Shown here piece by piece: positions 16,498 to 23,526 of a stretch of 64,000 nucleotides of DNA. The DNA comes from Albimonas sp963977235. GTDB taxonomy: Bacteria > Pseudomonadota > Alphaproteobacteria > Rhodobacterales > Rhodobacteraceae. The stretch is from positions 16,424 to 80,423 of the forward strand of contig NZ_CAXBOD010000016.1 of NCBI RefSeq assembly GCF_963977235.1, given 5' to 3'. Every line of letters begins with the position of its first letter. Positions within the stretch are counted from its first letter, which is position 1. The position numbers were made by a program, and so were the translations under genes. Below the pieces are notes generated by a model. That model had not been told where the DNA came from. It saw only the letters and a list, made by a program, of their open reading frames with translations, and made no database searches.

Positions 16498-17631
16498 TCA
16501 TCGCCCCGAGAGCCGCCCGATCCGCTCCAGCATGATCTCGGTCGAGCCGTCGGCGAAGCTTGCGGCCTGCATCCCGGCCATGTGGCGGGCGAACATCGAA
16601 TTGGCGCCCAGCCCCGCGGCGCCATGCGCGTGCAGCAGCTCGGGCACCCAGCGGTTGGCGAGCTGGATGCCCACATATTTCGCCTGCGCCGCGATAAGCT
16701 GGGTGTCCTCGCCCGCCGAATGGGCGACCTCGGCGTTGCGGACCAGCGCCCGGGCGGCGGCCAGCTCCGCCTCCGCCGCCGAGAGTCGCCAGCGCCAGCC
16801 CTGCCGCGTCTCCAGCGCCGCGCCGAAGATCTGGCGGGAGCGGCCGTGCGCCGCGGCCGAATCGAGGCCCGCGTCCACCATCCCGAGGCACATCGCGGCC
16901 ACGTAGATCCGCGCGCCGTTGATCTCGGTCAGGATCTGCTTGAAGGCCGTGCCGGGCTGGCTGATCACCGCCTCGGGCGGCGCCTCGTAGTTCTCCAGCC
17001 GGTAGCCGCCCAGCCCGTTGGCGAAGATCCCCCAGCTTCCCGAGCCCGCGACCCGGCTGAACCCCGGCCTCTCGGCCTGCACCAGGAAGGCCGCGATGCC
17101 TGCGCCCTCGCCGATCTCTCCGGTCTGGGCAAAGCAGATCGAGGTCGAGGCGTGCTCGGCGTTGGTGATCCAGGCCTTTTCGCCGTTCAGCACCCAGGAA
17201 CCGTCGTCGAGCCGCCGCGCGGTGGTGCGGATCGCGGCGAAATCGGATCCCGCGCCCGGCTCGGTCAGCGCCGCGCAGCCGGTGGCCTCGCCGCGCAGCA
17301 TCGGGGCGACGCGGCTCTGGGCCAGCGGGTTGTCGGTCAGCCGCGCCAGCCGCCAGGCCGTGTTGTGGGTGTTCAGGATCGCCATCGAGAAGCCGAAACA
17401 GGCGCGGGCGAACTGCTCGGCGATCTCGGACTTGCAGGCGAAGGAGAGGCCGAGGCCCCCCAGCTCGGTCGGGACCTGGATGCCGGCGAACCCCGCCTCG
17501 GCCGCCAGGCGGAGGGCGTCGAGGTCGGCGCGCCGCTCGCGCTCGCAGCGTTCGGCGGCGGGGACCAGCACCTCGTCGGTGAAGGCGCGCGCCTTGTCCA
17601 CCAGCGCCCGCTCGGCTGCGGTCAGCGTCAT
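16498..17631 (-). CDS. Acyl-CoA dehydrogenase family protein
   Basis: A 377-residue FAD enzyme that introduces the alpha-beta double bond in an acyl-CoA thioester and passes electrons to ETF. Motifs: TEPGAGSDFAAIRTTARR (acyl-CoA/FAD binding, residues around 145), GEKAWITNAEHA, and a C-terminal QAASFADGSTEIMLERIGRL. In medium-chain enzymes the catalytic Glu sits in YEGT; here the matching position reads ADGS, so the base may be Asp or may lie elsewhere. The ETF-QO gene in this window (36115) would carry its electrons onward. The start follows GAGGATGAG; it is divergent from the RTX gene. Confidence 0.9.
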   Translation of the reverse strand: MTLTAAERALVDKARAFTDEVLVPAAERCERERRADLDALRLAAEAGFAGIQVPTELGGLGLSFACKSEIAEQFARACFGFSMAILNTHNTAWRLARLTDNPLAQSRVAPMLRGEATGCAALTEPGAGSDFAAIRTTARRLDDGSWVLNGEKAWITNAEHASTSICFAQTGEIGEGAGIAAFLVQAERPGFSRVAGSGSWGIFANGLGGYRLENYEAPPEAVISQPGTAFKQILTEINGARIYVAAMCLGMVDAGLDSAAAHGRSRQIFGAALETRQGWRWRLSAAEAELAAARALVRNAEVAHSAGEDTQLIAAQAKYVGIQLANRWVPELLHAHGAAGLGANSMFARHMAGMQAASFADGSTEIMLERIGRLSGR

Positions 17632-17872
17632 CGCTCATCCTCCCTTGGGCGCGCCGCCCTCGCGCGGCGCGATGAGGGCCGCGCCCGGCGCCGCCCCGGC
17701 GCGCAGACTAGGCGCCGACCGGCCGCCCGGCAAGGCGCCGGCGATCCTGCCGCCCGGCGTCGCGCCAGGGGCGCCGCACGTCTTCGCCTGCTCTCGTGGA
17801 GGTTGACTGTGCGCGGCCCAAGCCTCACCTTGTGGGCGAGGGAGACGTGGGGCGGTCCTGCAGGGGAGCAGG

Positions 17873-19687
17873 ATGGTCCGAGTGTTGGCACGCGGCGCAG
17901 AAAGCGTCGATCTTCTGGTTCTCTCGGCCGGTTTCGGTCGCGAGGGCGCCGGCGAACTGACCGGCAATCTCGTCATGGACCGCTATTCCTGGACGACGTC
18001 CGACGGACTCGCGGCGAAGGCGACGGGCGAGGCGGGCACGCTCCGCGTCAATCTCTCGGATGTGCCCTCGGGCCGGGCCGAGACGCTGACCCTCGCGGTC
18101 GCCGAGGCGACGAAGCTGACGATCGAGGCCGACCGCCCTTGGATCCGTCTGGGGCAGCTGGCGGGGGGCGATCCGCCCGGTCTCGCCTTCGACCCTATCC
18201 TGCGCGGCAAGGACCGGTTTCGCGCCGAGGGCGGGGGCGACGTGCGCCTGTTCGGCGACGGGGTGATGGCGCAGGATCACGACAAGGCCCGCGCCGACGT
18301 GTTCGAGCTTTCGGGCGCGGGCGGCCGGCAGGCGGTGGGCGACTTCTGGCTGGTTCCCTCGACGCTGTTCCAGGTCCGCATGGGCGACGACGACTTCCGC
18401 ATCGACTCCCGCGGCGCGATCCACGTCTGGGGCGACGCGGCGATGCTGCTCGACAAGGCCGGCGACGACGGCGCGCAGGTGCGCGGGGGCGACGACCGCC
18501 TCGATGCGCGCGACGCGCTCGAGGGGGTGCGCCGGCCCGGGTCGCCGGTGCTGGTCGGCGACGTGGGCGAGGTCGGCGTGGGCTGGCTGCTCCGCGGCGG
18601 CGACGACCTGCTGATCGCCCCGCGCAAGGCCGGCGCCTCGCTGCTGGGCGACGTCCTCTCGGGCGACGGGCAGGCGCGGCTGTTCTGCGGCGACGACGTG
18701 CTGCGCGGCGGACGGGGCGACGACTTCCTGTTCGGCGACGCCCAGAACCTGGTGGAAGAGGGGGTGGGCTTCCGCCCCGGCTCGGACGTGCTGCGCGGGG
18801 GGCGGGGGGCCGACACGCTCTATGGCGACGCGCGCGAGATCTCGGATCACACGGTGCGGCTCGGCCGCGACCCGGGGGCCGACCGCCTGTTCGGCGGCGC
18901 GGGGCGCGACCGCGCCGAGGGCGGCTGGGGCGACGACCGCATCTTCGGGGGCGAGGGCGGCGACCGTCTCTACGGCGACCAGGGCGGCGACCGGCTCGAG
19001 GGCGAGGCCGGCGGCGACCGGCTGTGGGGCGGCCTTGGCGCCGACCGGCTGACGGGCGGGGCCGACGGGGACCGCCTCTATGGCGAGGCCGGCGAAGACG
19101 CGATCTTCGGCGGCGCCGGCTCGGACGCGCTGTGGGGCGGCGCCGGGGGCGACCGCCTGCTGGGCGAGGGCGGCAAGGACCGCCTGCGCGGCAATGGCGG
19201 CCGCGACGAGCTGCTGGGCGCCGCGGGCGGCGACCGGATCGACGGCGGCTCGGGCCGCGACGCCCTGTTTGGCGGCGGCGGCGGCGATGTTGCGCGGGGC
19301 GGGCGCGAAGACGACGCGGTCCATGGCGGCGGCGGTCGGGACCGGCTCCGCGGCGGCGGCGGCGAGGACGAGCTGTTCGGCGGCGGCGGGGCCGACACGC
19401 TGTCCGGCGGCAACGGCGACGACTGGCTCGAAGGCGGGGCGGGGCGCGACCTGCTTATCGGAGACGCCGGCGCCGACGTGTTCCGCCTGGCGCGGGGCGG
19501 GGGCGACGACGTGGCCGAGGACTTCGATCCCGACGTCGACTGGCTGTCGGTCGCGCGCGCGCTGGGCGCGGTCGACGTGCACGAGGCCGCGCGCGGCGTC
19601 TACGTCTCGGCGGGCGGCGCCTCGATCCTGCTGCTGGGGGTGGCGCTGGGCGAGCTCGACCCTGTGGCGCACGACTGGCTGGGCTGA
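17873..19687 (+). CDS. RTX (hemolysin-type calcium-binding repeat) secreted protein
   Basis: A 604-residue acidic, Gly/Asp-rich protein. Residues from about 270 to 525 carry a long run of nonapeptide repeats of the form GGxGxDxLx, for example LFGGAGRDR, IFGGEGGDR, LYGDQGGDR, which bind calcium outside the cell and fold as a parallel beta roll. The C-terminus (ADVFRLARGGGDDVAEDFDP) is the usual RTX end, read by a type I secretion system. The first 270 residues are beta-rich and unassigned; no peptidase or lipase motif is visible. No type I exporter is encoded in the window. The start at 17873 has AGGGGAG upstream. Base bias follows the Asp/Gly-rich repeats. Confidence 0.88.
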   Translation: MVRVLARGAESVDLLVLSAGFGREGAGELTGNLVMDRYSWTTSDGLAAKATGEAGTLRVNLSDVPSGRAETLTLAVAEATKLTIEADRPWIRLGQLAGGDPPGLAFDPILRGKDRFRAEGGGDVRLFGDGVMAQDHDKARADVFELSGAGGRQAVGDFWLVPSTLFQVRMGDDDFRIDSRGAIHVWGDAAMLLDKAGDDGAQVRGGDDRLDARDALEGVRRPGSPVLVGDVGEVGVGWLLRGGDDLLIAPRKAGASLLGDVLSGDGQARLFCGDDVLRGGRGDDFLFGDAQNLVEEGVGFRPGSDVLRGGRGADTLYGDAREISDHTVRLGRDPGADRLFGGAGRDRAEGGWGDDRIFGGEGGDRLYGDQGGDRLEGEAGGDRLWGGLGADRLTGGADGDRLYGEAGEDAIFGGAGSDALWGGAGGDRLLGEGGKDRLRGNGGRDELLGAAGGDRIDGGSGRDALFGGGGGDVARGGREDDAVHGGGGRDRLRGGGGEDELFGGGGADTLSGGNGDDWLEGGAGRDLLIGDAGADVFRLARGGGDDVAEDFDPDVDWLSVARALGAVDVHEAARGVYVSAGGASILLLGVALGELDPVAHDWLG

Positions 19688-19735
19688 GGCCCCCTCGCCC
19701 GAGGCGGAGCGGCCGGCCGGCCCCCCGGACAGGGG

Positions 19736-19870
19736 GCGGGCGGCGAGGCCCTCAAACAGCGAGCGGGCGGCGAGGCCCTCAATCGGGAGGCGGGCGGCGA
19801 GGCCTTCGAACGGGGGGCGGGCGGCGCGATCCCCGGAGGGGGATCAGGCGGCGAGGCGCCGGGCGGCGCG
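19736..19870. repeat. 27-bp tandem repeat, five copies
   Basis: Copies start at 19736, 19763, 19790, 19817 and 19844, an exact 27-bp period. The first three begin GCGGGCGGCGAGGCC; copies four and five are diverged. The fifth copy covers the stop codon and last codons of the C26 peptidase gene on the minus strand. In that frame, beyond the stop, the repeats would read as nonapeptides such as PFEGLAARL, PIEGLAARS and LFEGLAARP. Confidence 0.88.
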
Positions 19871-20617
19871 TGCGCGGGCGGCTTCGCCGAAGGCGGTGTA
19901 GACCGCCTGGCCGACCGCGCTCTCCCAGGCCATCCACTCGACATGCCACTGGGCGCCCAGCGCAAAGCCCGGCGCGTCGCGGATCGACAGCGCCTCGGGG
20001 GTGCCGTCGGGGGCGGTGCCCTCGATCACCACGCGCGGGCCGGTCTCCATCACGCCCTGGCCGTGCAGCGTGTTGGTCATCGCCTCGGTGACGCCGAGGA
20101 TGCGGTGGAATTCGCCGCCCTCGACGAACTCGACCTTGTGGCGCAGGGCGAACTTCTCCTCGACCGTGCCGTCGGGGGGCATGCGGTGGTTGAGGCGGCC
20201 GGGGATGTCGCGGATCTCGGGGTGCAGGGTGGCTCCGAAGGCGACCGCCATCTCCTGGAAGCCGCGGCAGATGCCCAGCACCGGGACGCCGGCCTCGACC
20301 GCCGCGCGGATCAGCGGCAACGAGACCCCGTCGCGCTTGGGATCGAAGGGCTTGTGGGCCTCGGTCTCGTCATGGCCGTAGTGCGAGGGATGCACGTTGG
20401 CCCGCCCGCCGGTGAACACGAACCCGTCGCAGGCCGCCAGCAGGTCGGGCACCGACAGCGCCTCGGGCAGGGCGGGGATCACCAGCGGCAGGCAGTCGGC
20501 CGCCTTGGCGACCGCGTGCAGGTTCATCTCTCCCGCCGCGGACACCGGGAAGACGTCGTTGATCATGAAGGCGTTGGCGATGACCCCGATGACGGGGCGG
20601 GAGGCTCTGCCGGGCAT
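19844..20617 (-). CDS. Gamma-glutamyl-gamma-aminobutyrate hydrolase family protein (peptidase C26)
   Basis: A 257-residue class I glutamine-amidotransferase-like hydrolase of the PuuD type. The nucleophile Cys is in VLGICRGFQEMAVAFG and the His of the triad in LGAQWHVEWMAWE; GGRANVHPSHYG is the family's substrate-loop motif. PuuD cleaves gamma-glutamyl-GABA in putrescine breakdown. No other puu genes are near, so the substrate is open. The start at 20617 has a preceding GAGAGCC but no strong ribosome binding site. The C-terminus runs into a 27-bp tandem repeat. Confidence 0.9.
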   Translation of the reverse strand: MPGRASRPVIGVIANAFMINDVFPVSAAGEMNLHAVAKAADCLPLVIPALPEALSVPDLLAACDGFVFTGGRANVHPSHYGHDETEAHKPFDPKRDGVSLPLIRAAVEAGVPVLGICRGFQEMAVAFGATLHPEIRDIPGRLNHRMPPDGTVEEKFALRHKVEFVEGGEFHRILGVTEAMTNTLHGQGVMETGPRVVIEGTAPDGTPEALSIRDAPGFALGAQWHVEWMAWESAVGQAVYTAFGEAARARAARRLAA

Positions 20618-20838
20618 GGGCTCTCGGGGCTCTGGGTCCTGAACTGCCCGCGCCGGCGTCGGCGAGGAGCCGACACGCGGGCCGTTGCGTCTGTGAACGG
20701 CGAGGATAGCGGCGCCCGGCCCCGACGTCGAGGCCCCCTCCCGCCGCGGCCCGAGGGCGACGACCCGGGGGCGGATTGACCGGGATCAAGACGCCCGGGC
20801 GGACAGGGCGCCGAGCCTCGCGAGGCAGGAGACCCCTG

Positions 20839-21078
20839 ATGTCCCACGTCCCCCACGATCTCGCCGAGGGCCTCCCCGAACACGCCGCCCGGCCTGCCGA
20901 ACGGCGCGGCGAGGCCCCGCATCTCGCCCGCCTGTCGGACGACGACCACCTGCCAAACCGCGAGATTCACCGCGCCGAGATCAACGTCCGGCCGATGGAG
21001 CGCCTCGCCCTCGAGGCCCTGAAGAAGCGGCGCCTGGCGCTGGCCGACGAGATCAGGGGGCTGCCGGCCGCGGCCTGA
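20839..21078 (+). CDS. YdcH family (DUF465) small protein
   Basis: A 79-residue protein with the DUF465 pattern: a helical hairpin that starts at LARLSDDDHLPNREIHRAE and continues through LALEALKKRRLALADEI. The first 25 residues are an unrelated His/Glu-rich extension. Members are small cytoplasmic helical proteins of unknown role. The ATG at 20839 has GCAGGAG eight bases upstream; the longer frame begins with a TTG and is less likely. Confidence 0.8.
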   Translation: MSHVPHDLAEGLPEHAARPAERRGEAPHLARLSDDDHLPNREIHRAEINVRPMERLALEALKKRRLALADEIRGLPAAA

Positions 21079-21084
21079 GACGCC

Positions 21085-21112
21085 GCGCCTCCCGCCCGCG
21101 GGCGGGAGGCGC
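21085..21112. terminator. Perfect 28-bp palindrome between converging genes
   Basis: GCGCCTCCCGCCCG followed at once by its exact complement, seven bases after the DUF465 stop. Probably a terminator for that gene; it also lies downstream of glcB. Confidence 0.55.
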
Positions 21113-21140
21113 GCGTCCCGATTCCCGGCCGATCTGCCCG

Positions 21141-21162
21141 GGTCCGGGCCCGGGCCCGGACC
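21141..21162. terminator. Perfect 22-bp palindrome after glcB
   Basis: GGTCCGGGCCC followed by its exact complement, seven bases beyond the glcB stop on the minus strand. Confidence 0.5.
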
Positions 21163-21168
21163 TCGTCC

Positions 21169-23331
21169 TCAGCTCGCCCGCTTCATCGCCTTGAGCTGCA
21201 GGCGGCGGCGGTGGAGCACCGGCTCGGTGTAGCCCGCGGGCAGGGAGCGGCCCATGAACACCAGGTTCCAGGCCGCGGCGAAGGCCGGACCGCCGAAGCT
21301 GGGCGCCATGGGCGTGTAGTCGGGATCGTCCGCGTTCTGACGGTCGACGACCTCGGCCATGCGCTTCATCGTCTCCATCACCTGATCGTCGCTGACCACC
21401 TCGTGGCGCAGCCAGTTGGCGATGTGCTGGGACGAGATCCGGCAGGTCGCGCGGTCCTCCATCAGCCCCACGTCATGGATGTCGGGCACTTTCGAGCAGC
21501 CGATCCCCGCATCCACCCAGCGCACCACGTAGCCCAGGATCCCCTGGGCGTTGTTGTCGAGCTCGGCCTGGATCTCCTCGGGCGACCAGTTGGGCCGGTC
21601 GGCGAGCGGGACCGTGAGGATGTCCGAGAGCTTCGCGCGCGGCCCGCCGGCGGCGATCCCGGCTTGCACGGCGCGGGCGTCGACCTTGTGGTAGTGCGTC
21701 GCGTGCAGGGTGGCCGCGGTCGGGCTGGGCACCCAGGCGCAGTTGGCGCCGGCCTTGGGGTGGCCGATCTTCTGCTCGAGCATGTCGGCCATCAGGTCGG
21801 GCGCCGCCCACATCCCCTTGCCGATCTGGGCCTTGCCCGCCAGCCCGCAGGCCAGCCCCACGTCCACGTTCCAGTCCTCGTAGGCCTTGATCCAGGGCTG
21901 GCCCTTCATGTCCGCCTTGCGGACCATCGGACCCGCCTCCATCGAGGAGTGGATCTCGTCGCCGGTTCGATCGAGGAAGCCGGTGTTGATGAAGGCCACC
22001 CGATGCTTCGCGGCCCGGATGCACTCGGCGAGGTTCACCGTGGTGCGCCGTTCCTCGTCCATGATGCCCATCTTGACCGTGTGGCGCGGCAGGCCGAGCG
22101 CCTCCTCGACCCGGTCGAAGACCTCCGAGACGAAGGCCGCCTCGTCGGGCCCGTGCATCTTGGGGCACACCACGTAGATCGAGCCGGCGGGCGAGTTGCC
22201 CCCCTCGCGCTTGAGGTCATGCAGGGCGCAGAGCACCGTGCACATGGCGTCCAGCGCCTCCTCCGAGATCTCCTGCCCGCCGGGGCCGTGCACGGCGGGC
22301 GTGTCCATCAGCAGGCCGACGTTGCGCACCAGCATCAGGGCGCGGGCGCGGACCGCGAAGGGGGCGCCGTCGGGGTCGGTCGCCTGGAAGTCCTCGTTCA
22401 GGGTGCGGGTGAAGGTCTCGCCGCCCTTGCTCACCTGCTCGGACAGGTCGCCCTTCATCAGGCCCAGCCAGTTGCGATAGGCCAGCGCCTTGTCCTCGGC
22501 GTCGACCGCGGCGACCGAGTCCTCGCAGTCCATGATCGCGGTCAGCGCCGATTCCAGCTTCACGTCGGCGATGCCCGCGGGATCGGCCGCGCCGATGGAA
22601 TGCCCCTTGTCGATCACCACCTGCGCCAGCAGCCCGTTGCGCCTCACCAGCACCGAGGCGGGGGCGCCGGCCTCGCCCGTGTAGCCCGCGAACTGGGAGG
22701 GATCGGCGAGGCCCGTCTCGCCCGCCCCCCCGTCCACGATCAGCGCCCCGCCCTCGACCCGGATCGAGGTCACGTCGGCCCACGCGCCGCCCGCCAGCGG
22801 CGCGCTCTCGTCCAGGAACCCCTTGGCCCAGGCGATCACCCGCGCCCCGCGCTCGGGGTCGTAGCCCCCGCCCGCGGGCAGGTCGCCCAGCGCGTCGGTG
22901 CCGTAGAGCGCATCATACAGCGACCCCCACCGCGCGTTCGCCGCGTTCAGCGCATAGCGCGCGTTCATCACCGGAACCACCAGCTGCGGGCCGGCGAGCG
23001 TGGCGATCTCGGGGTCGACGTTCTGCGTCTCGATCTCGAAGGCCGGGCCCTCGGGCACGATGTAGCCGATCTCGTCGAGCATCGCGCGGTAGGCGGCGGC
23101 GTCCCAGGGCTTGCCCTTCGCCTTGCGGCACCAGGCGTTCAGGTCCGACTGGAAATCCTCGCGTTTCTCCAGCAGCGCGGCGCGCTTGGGGCCCAGTTCG
23201 GCGACGATGCCCGCCAGTCCCGTCCAGAACGCCTCCGACGTCACGCCGGAGCCGGGCAGCGCCTCGGTCTCGATGAACTTGTGCAGCGGGCGCGCCACGC
23301 GCAGGCCGGCGACGTCGATGCGGTCGGGCAT
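21169..23331 (-). CDS. glcB: Malate synthase G
   Basis: A 720-residue enzyme that condenses glyoxylate and acetyl-CoA to malate; the length is that of monomeric isoform G. Recognisable blocks are the TIM-barrel segment TAIMDCEDSVAAVDAEDK (with metal-binding acidic residues), VCPKMHGPDEAAFV, MGIMDEERRTTVNL and NTGFLDRTGDEIHSSMEAGP. The C-terminal helical plug contains SKVPDIHDVGLMEDRATCRI. It works with acetate or glycolate use and the glyoxylate shunt. The open frame continues upstream to 26385 antisense to pepN, but the ATG at 23331 starts the conserved N-terminus and has AGGAA before it. It is divergent from pepN. Confidence 0.97.
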   Translation of the reverse strand: MPDRIDVAGLRVARPLHKFIETEALPGSGVTSEAFWTGLAGIVAELGPKRAALLEKREDFQSDLNAWCRKAKGKPWDAAAYRAMLDEIGYIVPEGPAFEIETQNVDPEIATLAGPQLVVPVMNARYALNAANARWGSLYDALYGTDALGDLPAGGGYDPERGARVIAWAKGFLDESAPLAGGAWADVTSIRVEGGALIVDGGAGETGLADPSQFAGYTGEAGAPASVLVRRNGLLAQVVIDKGHSIGAADPAGIADVKLESALTAIMDCEDSVAAVDAEDKALAYRNWLGLMKGDLSEQVSKGGETFTRTLNEDFQATDPDGAPFAVRARALMLVRNVGLLMDTPAVHGPGGQEISEEALDAMCTVLCALHDLKREGGNSPAGSIYVVCPKMHGPDEAAFVSEVFDRVEEALGLPRHTVKMGIMDEERRTTVNLAECIRAAKHRVAFINTGFLDRTGDEIHSSMEAGPMVRKADMKGQPWIKAYEDWNVDVGLACGLAGKAQIGKGMWAAPDLMADMLEQKIGHPKAGANCAWVPSPTAATLHATHYHKVDARAVQAGIAAGGPRAKLSDILTVPLADRPNWSPEEIQAELDNNAQGILGYVVRWVDAGIGCSKVPDIHDVGLMEDRATCRISSQHIANWLRHEVVSDDQVMETMKRMAEVVDRQNADDPDYTPMAPSFGGPAFAAAWNLVFMGRSLPAGYTEPVLHRRRLQLKAMKRAS

Positions 23332-23526
23332 GTGAGGTTCCTGGAAGTTGAGTCGTCTTTTGCACCATGACCTTGCCAGGCCCGCGCTGCCAGCTTTTGC
23401 GGGTCGGGTTTTCACCTGTCGGGATCGCCCGCAGCCGGCGACGGGCGTCTGCAAACGCGCCGGGGGCGCTTGCGCCGGCCCGGGGGGGCTGCAAGTCTGT
23501 GTCCCGTTCGCTGAAAGGAGACCTCC

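Noticed and set aside
17825..19672. A 615-codon minus-strand frame antisense to the RTX gene
   Set aside because: It is the complement of regular Gly/Asp repeats, giving Ala/Val/Pro repeats. No start signal or domain is visible.
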